Shown here: piece by piece, positions 1-8,824 of the stretch
Layout: every line of letters starts with the position of its first letter
Position numbering within the stretch: the stretch's first letter is position 1
NCBI RefSeq assembly: GCF_036346875.1
Contig: NZ_CP107852.1
Coordinates: 3,038,001 to 3,102,000 of the forward strand
Direction of reading: 5' to 3'
Length of the DNA stretch: 64,000 bases
From: Nocardia sp. NBC_00508
GTDB taxonomy: Bacteria; Actinomycetota; Actinomycetes; Mycobacteriales; Mycobacteriaceae
Program-made: the position numbers and the translations under genes
The notes under the pieces: model-generated
What the model saw: the letters and a program-made list of their open reading frames with translations, nothing else
Told to the model about the DNA's origin: nothing
The model's database searches: none

Positions 1-1
1 T

Positions 2-181
2 TTCTTCGCCCGCATGCTCCAGCACGAAGTGGGCCATCTCGACGGGTTCCTCTATGTGGACGTGCTGATCGGACGCCACGCGCGGGCGGCGAAGAAGGCG
101 ATCAAGCGGAACGGTTGGGGCACACCGGGTTTGAATTGGCTGCCCGGCACCGACGCCGACCCGTTCGGGCATGACGACTGA
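2..181 (+). CDS. def: Peptide deformylase, C-terminal part (5' end outside window)
   Basis: The reading frame is open from base 2 and ends at a TGA at 179-181. It contains QHEVGHLDG, the HExxH metal-binding helix (motif 3) of peptide deformylases, which remove the N-terminal formyl group from nascent proteins. After the motif come YVDVLIG and a basic stretch, as in actinobacterial deformylases. Only about 59 residues are present, so motifs 1 and 2 lie upstream of the window. The stop overlaps the ATG of the next gene by 11 bases. The order def, GNAT, xthA is the one I recall from M. tuberculosis (Rv0429c-Rv0427c). Confidence 0.93.
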   Translation, partial: FFARMLQHEVGHLDGFLYVDVLIGRHARAAKKAIKRNGWGTPGLNWLPGTDADPFGHDD

Positions 182-1178
182 CCCCGGCGCCGGCCTGCCC
201 GATATTCCGCTCGGCCGCCGCGTGGTGCTGCGCTACCAGCTGCCCGCGGGCTATCCGCAACCGCTCACCGATGTGATCGGCGAACTCGTCTCGCTGGACC
301 CGCCGACCGTGCGCGGCGCCGACGGTCAGGTCGTCTCGGTGGCGCCGGACCGGGTGATCGCGCTGAAAGCCATTGGCCCGCGGCCGATTCGTACCAAAGA
401 GATCCGCGCTCTGGAGGCCGCCGCGGCCTACGCCTGGCCGGGCGTCGAGCACGCCTGGATCGACGGCTGGCTGGCGCGCGCTGGCCACGGCTACACCGGC
501 CGGGCGAATTCCGCTGTGCCGCTGGGTAGCTCGGAGCGGTCGGCTGTCGTGTCCGTGGAGACACTGCACCGGATCAGCGAGTGGTACACCGCGCGCGGCC
601 TGCCCCTGCAACTCGCGCTGCCCGATCGGCTCGCCCCGGTGCCCCCCGGCTGGCACAGCTGGCGGGAGACGCTCATGCTGGCCATCGATATCGATAGTTT
701 CATTCTGCCACAGGGACCTTCGATGGTGCGCATCGCGCCCGAACCGAACGACGACTGGCTGACCATGCACCGCCACAGCGGCGAAGACCCTGCCGCGCAG
801 GAGGTTTCCCCTCCCACGCCGCTTCCCGAGGTGCTGACCGCGGTCCACGACGGCGAGCTCGGCTTCGCCTCGCTCGGCCTGCCGCGACCGATCGCGATCG
901 GTCGCGGCGCTCTCACCACCGCGCCGGACGGACGGCGCTGGGTCGGCCTCACCTGCGTGGCCGTCGCCGCCGCGCACCGCAGGCACGGACTGGGCTCGCT
1001 GGTCTGCGCCGAGCTGCTGCGCTGGGGCGGCGACCGCGGCGCGACGCACGCGTATCTGCAGGTGGAGGCCACCAACGTGGCCGCCCGCGCGATGTACCGC
1101 GAGCTGGGCTTCGTCGAGCACCACGCCTACCGGTACGCGGCACCGGAGCCGCTCGCCGAACCCGGCGGCCTGCGGTAG
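171..1178 (+). CDS. GNAT family N-acetyltransferase
   Basis: The product has 335 residues. The C-terminal third is a GNAT fold: the acetyl-CoA pyrophosphate loop RRHGLGS is at about residues 270-276, followed by the [15 protein letters not shown] strand/helix typical of the family. The N-terminal ~70 residues ([10 protein letters not shown] and following) look like a small beta-rich domain, as in the Rv0428c-type proteins that sit beside def in mycobacteria. The acetyl acceptor is unknown. The ATG lies inside the def reading frame and overlaps its stop, so the two are probably translationally coupled. xthA follows after 36 bases. Confidence 0.85.
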   Translation: MTTDPGAGLPDIPLGRRVVLRYQLPAGYPQPLTDVIGELVSLDPPTVRGADGQVVSVAPDRVIALKAIGPRPIRTKEIRALEAAAAYAWPGVEHAWIDGWLARAGHGYTGRANSAVPLGSSERSAVVSVETLHRISEWYTARGLPLQLALPDRLAPVPPGWHSWRETLMLAIDIDSFILPQGPSMVRIAPEPNDDWLTMHRHSGEDPAAQEVSPPTPLPEVLTAVHDGELGFASLGLPRPIAIGRGALTTAPDGRRWVGLTCVAVAAAHRRHGLGSLVCAELLRWGGDRGATHAYLQVEATNVAARAMYRELGFVEHHAYRYAAPEPLAEPGGLR

Positions 1179-1214
1179 AACGGACCTGTCACCCCTCGTG
1201 AAGGAAGTGCTTTC

Positions 1215-2045
1215 GTGCGTCTCGCCACCTGGAACGTCAACTCGATCCGCTCCCGGCTCGATCGCGTCGCGGACTGGCTGGACCGCCAGGACATCGACGT
1301 GCTGGCCATCCAGGAGACCAAGTGCCGGGACGACCAGTTCCCGTTCGAGCGCTTCGACGAGCTCGGCTACGAGGTGGCCCATCTGGGCATCAACCAGTGG
1401 AACGGGGTGGCGATCGTCTCCCGAGTCGGTCTCACCGACGTCGAACTGGCCTTTCCGAACCAGCCGGGCTTCGACCGGGACGCGGGCGAAGCACTGATCA
1501 GCGCGCCGGTGGTCGAGTCCCGCGCGATCGGAGCCACCTGCGGCGGCGTGCGGGTATGGAGCCTGTACGTGCCCAACGGCCGCACACCGCACGATCCGCA
1601 CTACGCCTACAAGCTGGAATGGCTTGCCGCGCTGCGCGACAACGGCACGCGCTGGCTGGCCGAGGATCCGCAGGCGAAGATCGCGCTGGTGGGCGACTGG
1701 AACATCGCGCCGACCGACGACGATGTGTGGTCCGTGGAATACTTCGCCGACAAGACACACACCTCGCAACCGGAACGTGACGCCTTCAACGCCGTCATCG
1801 AGGCCGGGTTCGCGGATGTCATGCGTCCGTTCGCGCCCGGACCCGGCGTCTACACCTACTGGGACTACACCCAGCTGCGTTTCCCGCGTAAAGAGGGGAT
1901 GCGCATCGATTTCATCCTCGCTTCCCCGGCGCTGGCCGCCACCGTGACCGACGCGATGGTCGACCGCGAGGCGCGAAAGGGCAAGGGCGCCAGTGATCAC
2001 GCTCCGGTGATCGCCGAATTCACCGACCACCCCCAGCACTCGTGA
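1215..2045 (+). CDS. xthA: Exodeoxyribonuclease III (AP endonuclease)
   Basis: The product has 276 residues and belongs to the exonuclease III/APE1 family, which cleaves DNA at abasic sites and removes 3' blocking groups in base excision repair. Visible catalytic motifs are TWNVNS (Asn7), AIQETK (Glu34), YVPNG, VGDWNIAP (Asp/Asn pair), RIDFIL and the C-terminal SDHAPVI (Asp-His pair). Length and motif spacing are normal. The start is a GTG preceded by AAGGAAG. Its TGA overlaps the GTG of the TetR gene by four bases (GTGA). Confidence 0.95.
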   Translation: MRLATWNVNSIRSRLDRVADWLDRQDIDVLAIQETKCRDDQFPFERFDELGYEVAHLGINQWNGVAIVSRVGLTDVELAFPNQPGFDRDAGEALISAPVVESRAIGATCGGVRVWSLYVPNGRTPHDPHYAYKLEWLAALRDNGTRWLAEDPQAKIALVGDWNIAPTDDDVWSVEYFADKTHTSQPERDAFNAVIEAGFADVMRPFAPGPGVYTYWDYTQLRFPRKEGMRIDFILASPALAATVTDAMVDREARKGKGASDHAPVIAEFTDHPQHS

Positions 2046-2743
2046 TCCGGCCGACGCAACCGCCCTACCCGCGCCGGACCAGTGGGAATCGGCCGACCGG
2101 CACGGTTGGATCGAGCGGCATGGGTAGCGATCCGGCCGCGCAGCGGCAGCGCGCGCAACATCTCGGCCCGCAGCGCCGCCGCCCGCAGGTGCTCGACACC
2201 GCACTCGCCATCGCGGTGGAGCACGGCATCGCCGCGGTCACCATGGCGGCCATCGCGGAGCGCATGAACGTGACCAGGCCGGTGGTGTACGCCTGCTTCG
2301 CCGACCGCGTCGAGCTGATCGGGGCGCTGATCCAGCGCGAGGAGAACTACCTGATCAGCGGCATGCTCGAGGTGGCGACCCCGCGCGATGTCGACGCCGA
2401 CGAGACCGTGTTCGTCGCGGGCTTCCGCGCACTGCTGGCGAAGGCCGCGAGCAGACCCGACGCGTGGCGGCTGATGTACGGCAATCCCGATCCGGCCGTG
2501 GCGGATTCGTTCGGCCGGGGCCGCGCGCTGACCGTCGAGCGCTGCACCGGACTGTTGCGGCCGACCTTGCGCGCCTGGGGCATCGAGGACGCCGAGCGCA
2601 AGCTGCCCGTGCTGGTGGAGCAGTGGGTGTCCGCGGGCGAAGCGGCGGTGCGCACGCTGCTCGCCGACCAGGACGGCTGGACACCGGAGGATCTCGGTGC
2701 GTTCGTCGGCGCCGCGGTCTACCGGGCGCTGCGGAACGCCTGA
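2042..2743 (+). CDS. TetR/AcrR family transcriptional regulator
   Basis: The product has 233 residues from the GTG that overlaps the xthA stop. An ATG at 2120 (MGSDPAAQ) is an alternative that would remove a poorly conserved N-terminus. The helix-turn-helix is visible as AAVTMAAIAERMNVTRPVVYACFADRVELI, around residues 60-90. The rest is the ligand-binding/dimerisation region with no recognisable specificity. It is co-directional with xthA upstream and with hmgA downstream (174-base gap). Control of the tyrosine-catabolic genes is possible but is inference from position only. Confidence 0.85.
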   Translation: MIRPTQPPYPRRTSGNRPTGTVGSSGMGSDPAAQRQRAQHLGPQRRRPQVLDTALAIAVEHGIAAVTMAAIAERMNVTRPVVYACFADRVELIGALIQREENYLISGMLEVATPRDVDADETVFVAGFRALLAKAASRPDAWRLMYGNPDPAVADSFGRGRALTVERCTGLLRPTLRAWGIEDAERKLPVLVEQWVSAGEAAVRTLLADQDGWTPEDLGAFVGAAVYRALRNA

Positions 2744-2864
2744 GCATCCGGCTGACATTTGTTCGATGAACACGGACATTGATAGGCAATTCGACCGGCC
2801 AGTGGGCGGTAGTCCGGCAAAGTTGGCGCGACAGGGTCGCGTTTCCGCTCCACCCGCCAAGCCC

Positions 2865-2883
2865 GATCACTACAGTGGTGATC
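2865..2883. promoter_or_regulatory. Inverted repeat upstream of hmgA, possible operator
   Basis: The perfect arms GATCAC and GTGATC are separated by seven bases (TACAGTG), and the repeat ends 34 bases before the hmgA ATG. The location between a TetR gene and a catabolic operon fits an operator. No binding protein can be assigned from sequence alone. Confidence 0.35.
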
Positions 2884-2917
2884 AACTATCCGACCAGCGG
2901 CTGGCGGAGGAACGGTC

Positions 2918-4114
2918 ATGGCGTTCTATCGGCACGTGGGTGCGGTACCGCCGAAGCGGCACACCCAGCATCGCGACGAGCAGGGTCGGCTCTACTACGA
3001 GGAGCTGATGGGCGAGGAGGGCTTCTCCGGTGACTCCTCGCTGTTGTATCACCGCGGCCTGCCGCCCGCGCTCGTCGATTCGACGGTGTGGGAGCTGCGC
3101 GATCAGACGACGAAGCCGAACCATCCGCTGCGCCATCGTCATCTCCGCCTGCATGCCCTGTTCCCCGGGGACACCCCCGCCGAGACCGATCCGGTGACCG
3201 GGCGGCGGCTGCTGCTCGGCAACGCGGACGTGCGCATCTCCTACGTTGTCGCCAAGGGCGGATCGCCGCTGTACCGCAACGCCATCGGTGACGAGCTGGT
3301 GTACGTGGAATCCGGCGCCGCGATGGTGGAAACCGTGTTCGGTCCGCTGTCGGCGCGCCATGGCGACCAAGTGCTGATCCCGCGGGCCACGACCCATCGC
3401 TGGCTACCCACCGGACCGGAGCCGTTGCGCGCCTACGTAATCGAGGCGACGGGCCACATCACACCGCCCAAACGCTACCTGTCCAAGTTCGGCCAGCTGC
3501 TCGAGCACGCGCCGTATTGTGAGCGCGACCTGCACGGACCGGCCGAGACGATCACCTCGACCGGAACCGACGTGGAGGTGCTGGTCAAGCATCGCCCCGG
3601 CGGGCAGGTCGTCGGCACCCGCATGGTCTACGCCACCCACCCCTTCGACGTCGTCGGCTGGGACGGCTGCCTGTACCCGTTCACCTTCAACATCGCCGAC
3701 TTCGAACCGATCACCGGCCGCATCCACCAACCGCCCCCGGTCCATCAGGCTTTCGAGGGCGGCAACTTCGTCATCTGCAATTTCGTACCGCGCAAGGTGG
3801 ACTACCACCCGCTATCGATCCCGGTACCGTACTACCACTCCAACGTCGACTCCGACGAGATCATGTTCTACTGCGGCGGGAACTACGAGGCCCGCAAGGG
3901 GTCCGGGATCACGCAGGGCTCGGTATCGGTGCACCCCGGCGGCTACGCACACGGACCGCAGCCCGGCGCGTACGAGAACAGCATCGGCATCGAGTACTTC
4001 GACGAGCTGGCCGTAATGGTCGACACCTTCCGGCCGCTGGAACTCGGTGAAGGCGCGCTGGCCTGCGAGGACCCGACCTACGCGTGGACTTGGTCCGGGC
4101 GGGGGCCCGCATGA
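2918..4114 (+). CDS. hmgA: Homogentisate 1,2-dioxygenase
   Basis: The product has 398 residues. This Fe(II) enzyme opens the ring of homogentisate to maleylacetoacetate in tyrosine and phenylalanine breakdown. The C-terminal cupin holds the expected iron-ligand region: YYHSNVDSDEIMFYCGG, then a His/Glu pattern ending in GGYAHGPQPG, where HGPQPG is characteristic. The start ATG is preceded by GGAGGAACGGTC. The TGA overlaps the fahA ATG (ATGA), so the two genes form a coupled operon. No maleylacetoacetate isomerase gene is visible in the window. Confidence 0.95.
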   Translation: MAFYRHVGAVPPKRHTQHRDEQGRLYYEELMGEEGFSGDSSLLYHRGLPPALVDSTVWELRDQTTKPNHPLRHRHLRLHALFPGDTPAETDPVTGRRLLLGNADVRISYVVAKGGSPLYRNAIGDELVYVESGAAMVETVFGPLSARHGDQVLIPRATTHRWLPTGPEPLRAYVIEATGHITPPKRYLSKFGQLLEHAPYCERDLHGPAETITSTGTDVEVLVKHRPGGQVVGTRMVYATHPFDVVGWDGCLYPFTFNIADFEPITGRIHQPPPVHQAFEGGNFVICNFVPRKVDYHPLSIPVPYYHSNVDSDEIMFYCGGNYEARKGSGITQGSVSVHPGGYAHGPQPGAYENSIGIEYFDELAVMVDTFRPLELGEGALACEDPTYAWTWSGRGPA

Positions 4115-5289
4115 GGACCAGGGTCGAGGTACCCGCCGAATCCCTGTTCGGACCGGACAACCTGCCCTATGGCGTGTTCGCCCCGATCGGGCAAGACTTC
4201 CGAGTGGGTGTTCGGTACGGCGATAAGGTCATCGATCTGGCTGCGACACTTCAGGATCCCGTGTTCGCCGGTCCCGATCTGAATGGGTTTCTGACGCAGG
4301 GGCCCGCGCGCTGGCGCGAAGCACGGGAACAGGTCCGGGAACTGGTGGACCGCGAGATCGATGGTGGCGCAGTTCATCCCGTCGCCGATGTGGCGTTGCG
4401 ACTGCCGGTCCGGATCGGCGATTACGTGGACTTCTACGCGAGCATCGATCACGCGACGAACCTCGGCCGTCTGTTCCGGCCCGAGGGTGAACCGCTACTG
4501 CCCAATTGGCGTCACCTGCCGGTCGGCTACCACGGCAGAGCAGGCACCGTGGTGGTGTCGGGCACCGAGGTGACTCGGCCGTGTGGCCAGCGCAGAACCG
4601 ATTCGGGCGCACCGGATTTCGGCCCGTCCCGGCGCCTGGATATCGAAGCGGAGCTCGGGTTCGTGATCGGCCTCGGCTCGGACCTCGGCGCGCCGGTGGA
4701 GATCGACGAGTTCGCCGACCGGGTCTTCGGCGTCGCACTGGTCAACGACTGGTCCGCCCGCGACATCCAGGCGTGGGAGTACCAGCCGCTCGGCCCATTC
4801 CTCGGCAAGTCGTTCGCGACCTCGATCTCCCCGTGGATCACCCCACTGGCCGCCCTGGAGTCCGCCCGGATACCCCTGCCGGAGCAATCACCCACGCCGC
4901 TGCCCTACCTGCGCGGAACGCAAGACTGGGGCCTGGACATCGATCTCACCGTGATGTGGAACGGCCAACCAGTCGCGTATCCGCCCTACGCCAGGATGTA
5001 CTGGTCACCGGCGCAGATGCTGGCCCATCTCACCGCGAACGGCGCGTCCACCCGCCCCGGCGACCTGTACGCCTCCGGCACCATCTCCGGCCCCGCCCCG
5101 AGCCAGCGCGGCTCGTTCATCGAATTGTCGTGGGGTGGAACGGAACCTGTCCCGGTGAACGACCAGAAACGCACCTTCCTGGAAGACGACGACGAGGTCA
5201 CCATCACCGCATCGGCTCCGGGCCCACAGGCAGCACGAATCGGATTGGGCGAGGTGACGGGCCGCATCCGTCCCGCCCGCACGCGCTGA
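4111..5289 (+). CDS. fahA: Fumarylacetoacetase
   Basis: The product has 392 residues from the ATG that overlaps the hmgA stop. A GTG at 4084 would extend it, but the ATGA overlap and the normal N-terminus (MRTRVEVP) favour 4111. It hydrolyses fumarylacetoacetate to fumarate and acetoacetate, the last step of homogentisate breakdown. Family motifs are DFYASIDHATNLGRLFRP, LPVGYHGRAGTVVVSG, the metal site around DIEAELGFVIG, and VNDWSARDIQAWEYQPLGPF followed by GKSFATSISPW. Length is as expected. Confidence 0.95.
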   Translation: MRTRVEVPAESLFGPDNLPYGVFAPIGQDFRVGVRYGDKVIDLAATLQDPVFAGPDLNGFLTQGPARWREAREQVRELVDREIDGGAVHPVADVALRLPVRIGDYVDFYASIDHATNLGRLFRPEGEPLLPNWRHLPVGYHGRAGTVVVSGTEVTRPCGQRRTDSGAPDFGPSRRLDIEAELGFVIGLGSDLGAPVEIDEFADRVFGVALVNDWSARDIQAWEYQPLGPFLGKSFATSISPWITPLAALESARIPLPEQSPTPLPYLRGTQDWGLDIDLTVMWNGQPVAYPPYARMYWSPAQMLAHLTANGASTRPGDLYASGTISGPAPSQRGSFIELSWGGTEPVPVNDQKRTFLEDDDEVTITASAPGPQAARIGLGEVTGRIRPARTR

Positions 5290-5398
5290 TACCCCGGAAT
5301 TGGTACCCCCGGAATCGAGGGCTTAGCAGAAGATCCTGCGGCCAGTACCGTCTCTCACCGGAGGAGTAACCCATCGGGGACCATGTAGGAGAAGGATT

Positions 5399-5626
5399 AT
5401 GAAACGCGCGTTAGCCGGACTCGTCGTAGCCGGTGCCCTGTTGATCCCCGGACACTTCGCCACCGCGACCGCAACGGCGTCCCCCGCCCCGGTGGCCGAC
5501 TCCGGATCCTCCTCGACCGGCTCCGGCTGCACCTCCAGCCAACCACCAACCTGCAGCTCCCCCCTCGCCTACCTGTTCATCCAACTCGTCGAGGCCCTGG
5601 CCACCGGCTCCGCCGCCGCCCGCTGA
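5399..5626 (+). CDS. Small secreted protein, function unknown
   Basis: The product has 75 residues. A strong ribosome-binding site (GGAGAAGG) precedes the ATG. Residues 1-29 form a signal peptide: basic start MKR, hydrophobic core LAGLVVAGALLIPG and an AxA-like cleavage zone (ATATAS). The mature part is about 45 residues, Ser/Pro-rich, with two cysteines that could form one disulfide, then a short amphipathic helix (LFIQLVEALATG). I do not recognise the family. It stands alone between fahA and a convergent regulator, with a terminator hairpin directly downstream. Confidence 0.7.
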   Translation: MKRALAGLVVAGALLIPGHFATATATASPAPVADSGSSSTGSGCTSSQPPTCSSPLAYLFIQLVEALATGSAAAR

Positions 5627-5656
5627 CGCGCTCTCGTCGAATCTGCACACGCTGGA

Positions 5657-5684
5657 CCCCATCTGTCAGCACCGACAGATGGGG
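5657..5684. terminator. Hairpin terminator between convergent genes
   Basis: A perfect 11-bp stem, CCCCATCTGTC paired with GACAGATGGGG, encloses a six-base loop (AGCACC). It lies between the small secreted gene (+) and the XRE gene (-) and could serve both strands. There is no U-tract, which is common in actinobacteria. Confidence 0.7.
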
Positions 5685-5709
5685 CGGCGGTTGATCGTCT
5701 GCCTACGGG

Positions 5710-6546
5710 CTATCCAGCCCGGGTTTCCAGCGCGTTGCGGATCAGGTTCCGTGCCTCCTCTCCGGTGACAGACTTTTTCGCCAGCACATCGAAGGCGCGA
5801 CCATAGAGTGCTATCTCTCGCGGCTGGGTAATGGTGATGCCAGCCGTGTGGCCTTCAACTTTCACTATGCGGTTATCGAACATGAAGAAGTTTTCAACTA
5901 CAACCAAACCCTCAGCGATGCGCGGCACAATACTCAGCGTTACCCGCGGCATACCGATAACCGAATAAAGCCTGTCAAGCTGACCGATCATCACCTGATC
6001 ACTCCCGAAGGTAGTGTAAAGCGACTGCTCGGCCAAAATAATATGAAACCGCCTCCCTCGCTGATAAAGGATGCGCTGGCGTTCCATCCGCTTCGAAACG
6101 GCTTCGTCCAGGTCGTCAGGAATCTGATAGAACGCTATGACGTTTTTCATGATCGCCGTCGCGTAGTCGGCGGTTTGTAGCAGACCCGACACTACGGCCG
6201 GTTCCCAGTTGCGAATGAACGTCGCTTGTGATTCGAGCTTCAGCGTCTGCTGCTGCCGACGCTTCATCCCGGTACCGAGTATCTGCCGCCACTCGATATA
6301 TGCAGAGTTGATGTTGTGGAGACTGGCGAGAAGGTCTGAAAGCTGATCCCCAGCTTCGGCGTGACGGCAGTAAGCGCGGATGTCGGCATCTGCCGGACGA
6401 ATGACGCCGTACTCTATTTTCGAGACCTTGGTTTCGTGCCAGCCAGCACGGCGGGCAAGCTCCCGGCCGGTCAGGTTTCCCCGGCGACGTATTTCCCGTA
6501 GCCGTTTACCGAGAGCTTCCCGTGCCTCCTGTACCGAATCAGTCAC
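5710..6546 (-). CDS. XRE-type helix-turn-helix regulator with DUF5753-type C-terminus
   Basis: The product has 278 residues. The N-terminal HTH (LGKRLREIRRRGNLTGRELA through ARRAGWHETKVSKIEYG, about residues 12-47) is followed by a long domain with the WEPAVVSGLLQTADYA segment typical of DUF5753. This architecture is very common in Streptomyces and Nocardia and is usually paired with a small partner gene. The start is a GTG overlapping the stop of the upstream DUF6879-like gene. The gene is AT-richer and uses codons differently from the core genes, which suggests acquisition. Regulatory targets are unknown. Confidence 0.88.
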   Translation of the reverse strand: MTDSVQEAREALGKRLREIRRRGNLTGRELARRAGWHETKVSKIEYGVIRPADADIRAYCRHAEAGDQLSDLLASLHNINSAYIEWRQILGTGMKRRQQQTLKLESQATFIRNWEPAVVSGLLQTADYATAIMKNVIAFYQIPDDLDEAVSKRMERQRILYQRGRRFHIILAEQSLYTTFGSDQVMIGQLDRLYSVIGMPRVTLSIVPRIAEGLVVVENFFMFDNRIVKVEGHTAGITITQPREIALYGRAFDVLAKKSVTGEEARNLIRNALETRAG

Positions 6547-7064
6547 TGGCGCGATGTCACCCGTGCGTATTCAGAGGAAGGTGTTGCCAATGCCCAGAGG
6601 CGATCTCTGATGCTTCGGCAGTAAGAGACAATACCAGGGTCGGTCGATACTGCCGAACTACCAACCGCACGACCATCCATGCCCGTAAGGTTGAATGCAA
6701 CCGCTTCGTTGTCAATCAACCACCAATCGTCTTTCGGCACTTCTCCGGCAAGGCGACGGGGAAGGTATCGGATATCTTCGCCCGCTTCCTCATTGAACGC
6801 TGCCATAGCGAGAGACCAGCGATGGTAATCACTATGCGGAACAGTGACGACTCGCACCCTTCTGAACGATACACCACGCGCCGTAAGTTCTTTCACGAAA
6901 CCGGACCAGCTCTTATACCATTCCCGGTAGTCGAACGGTTCGTTGTTCAAGAACCGTTGGAATGGTTCATCCTCGGACGGAACTCCGTACTCGTCTCGGA
7001 CTTCCAGGTGGAATGCTTCGTACCGGGATTCTGCCAGAATTTCACGATTCGGCCGGAACTCCAC
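6543..7064 (-). CDS. DUF6879-like protein
   Basis: The product has 173 residues and resembles the actinobacterial DUF6879 family. Features are an aromatic, acidic N-terminal half (AFHLEVRDEYGVPSEDEPF, then REWYKSW), a strand RRVRVVTVPHSDYHRWSL, and DDWWLIDNEAVAFNL near residue 120. Function is unknown. These proteins are commonly encoded directly upstream of XRE/DUF5753 regulators, as here, where stop and start overlap as GTGA. It overlaps the preceding small gene by 23 bases, giving a tightly coupled three-gene unit. Base composition is lower in GC than the flanking core genes. Confidence 0.75.
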   Translation of the reverse strand: MEFRPNREILAESRYEAFHLEVRDEYGVPSEDEPFQRFLNNEPFDYREWYKSWSGFVKELTARGVSFRRVRVVTVPHSDYHRWSLAMAAFNEEAGEDIRYLPRRLAGEVPKDDWWLIDNEAVAFNLTGMDGRAVGSSAVSTDPGIVSYCRSIRDRLWALATPSSEYARVTSRQ

Positions 7065-7374
7065 CGAAATACGTCCTTTCCATCTTCGGGACCTCGATAG
7101 CGGTTTCGTAAGTCTCCATGGTCAACTGGTCCAGCACCTCAGTCTGCGTGACTGGTCGGCCGGTGAGGGTGAATGTGCCACGCCCGGTGTCGCCGAGCAT
7201 GGCACCAATGTAGGTACATGGTTCAGCAAACCCTGTCAGCAAGTGTGGAATCTCAACCGTCTCAGGGCGGTCGGTCTTCCACCCCACAACCAGGTAGCTA
7301 CCCCGGTCAGTGGCGAAGAGCGTTGGGCAGCCGTCGTGGTTCGATCCACCGCTACCCAGGAACCGCAAGCGCAT
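7042..7374 (-). CDS. Small conserved actinobacterial protein in the XRE/DUF6879 unit
   Basis: The product has 110 residues from the ATG giving MRLRFLGSGG. An in-frame ATG 18 bases upstream also exists, but the MRLxFLG start and a GGAG eight bases before it favour this one. Recognisable family features are CPTLFATDRGSYLVVGW and EIPHLLTGF, then DTGRGTFTLTGRPVTQTEVL. I recall such proteins as frequent first genes of DUF6879/XRE modules in actinomycetes, with no assigned function. It is the promoter-proximal gene of the unit and is transcribed away from the plus-strand gene at 7574. Confidence 0.7.
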   Translation of the reverse strand: MRLRFLGSGGSNHDGCPTLFATDRGSYLVVGWKTDRPETVEIPHLLTGFAEPCTYIGAMLGDTGRGTFTLTGRPVTQTEVLDQLTMETYETAIEVPKMERTYFGGVPAES

Positions 7375-7573
7375 GATGTCTGCTCCTGGCATGGCTATGT
7401 TCTCCTGTCTGGTGCTATGCAGGGTCTTGCACCGGTGCCTTCTGATGATCCTGCTTCATCGCCATGTTTGTGGCTGAATCTTCTTTCCTCTGCAAGCTTT
7501 TGCATACTCGTGGATTGACCTGGATCTGAGTTCGTAGCGTCTGTGCCCAGCCCACGACGCTAGGAGGACCCTG

Positions 7574-7798
7574 ATGGCTGCACTACCGCAACGCGTTCCG
7601 GATACGTCCGACATCCCGGACGGCCCAGCAGCCGAGCCGTTGCCCGCGGAGTGGCTGGACCTCATAGCGGCGGCGACCCGCCGATGGGCCGAACAGACGC
7701 CCCGGAGCACGGGTGGAGCGTCCCCGTGCTCCGGTGGCAGCCAGGCCATCTGCAAGATCGGCGCGACCGGCACCCCCGACAGCGGAATGGACATCTAA
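7574..7798 (+). CDS. Small hypothetical protein
   Basis: The product has 74 residues. The ATG follows a very strong Shine-Dalgarno (AGGAGG, five bases upstream), which is the main reason to accept it. The sequence is acidic and Pro/Ala-rich at the start, then has a helix (EWLDLIAAATRRWAEQ) and a Ser/Gly-rich tail. No family is recognised. It is divergent from the XRE/DUF6879 unit, with a 199-base spacer that probably holds both promoters. Its TAA overlaps the next ATG (TAATG). Confidence 0.6.
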   Translation: MAALPQRVPDTSDIPDGPAAEPLPAEWLDLIAAATRRWAEQTPRSTGGASPCSGGSQAICKIGATGTPDSGMDI

Positions 7799-8202
7799 TG
7801 CCGGATTGGCACGAATTCAATGCGCCGATTGGCGTGGCAGCAGCAGTCGTCGCGCTGATCGTGGGAGCCTTCTTCCCGGCAAGCAGGTGGTGGCGAAGGC
7901 CGTTGCAGGGACCGAGCATCCATTACATCGCAGAGCGTGTCAGCCACGAGGAGTTGTGCCTCTTGGGTTGGCCACCGTTGGGATGGCCAGCAGTGGAGCC
8001 GCAGGACCGCCCAGAGTTCAGGCCCGGCGATGCAAATGTGCTCATGCGGGTGCATCGAGAGTGCGATGCGGGCGAGTGCTCATGGAAAACCGCTGCGGTC
8101 GAGACGTTGCGGGTCACCGGCCGGATGAAACCGAGCACGTACCGCGACGGCCAGATCATCTCTGACCTGCTGAGCGGGCAGCACGTTCGTGAACTAGGAT
8201 AG
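7798..8202 (+). CDS. Single-pass membrane protein, function unknown
   Basis: The product has 134 residues from the ATG that overlaps the preceding stop by one base. One hydrophobic segment (GVAAAVVALIVGAFF, about residues 12-26) is followed by basic residues (RWWRR), predicting a short outside N-terminus and a cytosolic body. The body contains GWPPLGWPAVEPQDRPEFRP and two cysteines near ECDAGECSW. I do not recognise it. Coupling to the 74-residue gene suggests a two-gene operon beside the XRE/DUF6879 unit. Confidence 0.6.
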   Translation: MPDWHEFNAPIGVAAAVVALIVGAFFPASRWWRRPLQGPSIHYIAERVSHEELCLLGWPPLGWPAVEPQDRPEFRPGDANVLMRVHRECDAGECSWKTAAVETLRVTGRMKPSTYRDGQIISDLLSGQHVRELG

Positions 8203-8359
8203 CGAATCCTATTGTGACACAAGGATTCACACCAGGTTTGTCCAATCCCGTTGGGCGTTGGTTCCTTCGAGCTCCCAAGTCAATGACGGCGAGTAGACCC
8301 GTCAACCAGAAATCGCACCAACGCGGTTCCACGTGCCGCAACTCAACCGGGGGTTCCTG

Positions 8360-8824
8360 ATGAAGGTAGGAAGGTCGGTCGCCACGGCGAGCGTCGTGCT
8401 CGGGTTACTCGTGGCGGTGGGCTTCAGCGCATCGGCGGCCGAAGCGGCTCCACAGCTGTGGGCCGCCTGCGGGAGGTCCTCGCCCGAGGACAAAGTGGTT
8501 GCTACATACAGCAAGGCACAACTCCTGTGCGGAAACGACAAATTTGGGTTCCGCCATATCCAGAACCGTCACGGGGACGAATGGCAGCAGTTGGCTGCCA
8601 TCGAGAATCGGAACTGGCGCGATATCGCCGACATGGCGCTCGCGAAGGCGCTGGACAACCCGGACCGCACGGTGAATCAGGGCCGAGGCACCTCCTGTTA
8701 CTCTGGCCAGATCTACCTGGTCAACTTCGCTACAGGAGCGATCGCCAAGACTGTCCAGCCCAGCGTGATCGTCTCCAATGACGGACGAATCATCACGGCG
8801 TTTCCAGGAGGGGGATGTGCCTGA
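8360..8824 (+). CDS. Secreted protein with a toxin-like (BECR-like nuclease) core
   Basis: The product has 154 residues from the ATG giving MKVGRSVA; a GTG at 8333 would add nine residues without a better ribosome site. Residues 1-30 are a Sec signal peptide with cleavage near AEA-AP. The mature ~120 residues have four cysteines (two possible disulfides) and the pattern GFRHIQNRHGDEW, then a central helix, then SVIVSNDGRIITAFPG. A His-x-x-x-x-His start and a terminal ITAFP strand recall small bacterial RNase toxins of the BECR fold found at the ends of polymorphic toxins. That assignment is inference from pattern. The next gene overlaps by eight bases, as expected for an immunity partner. Confidence 0.7.
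   Translation: MKVGRSVATASVVLGLLVAVGFSASAAEAAPQLWAACGRSSPEDKVVATYSKAQLLCGNDKFGFRHIQNRHGDEWQQLAAIENRNWRDIADMALAKALDNPDRTVNQGRGTSCYSGQIYLVNFATGAIAKTVQPSVIVSNDGRIITAFPGGGCA

Noticed and set aside
102..2204. 700-residue minus-strand open frame
   Set aside because: It lies antisense to GNAT, xthA and the TetR gene, has no family motifs and a composition typical of high-GC shadow frames.
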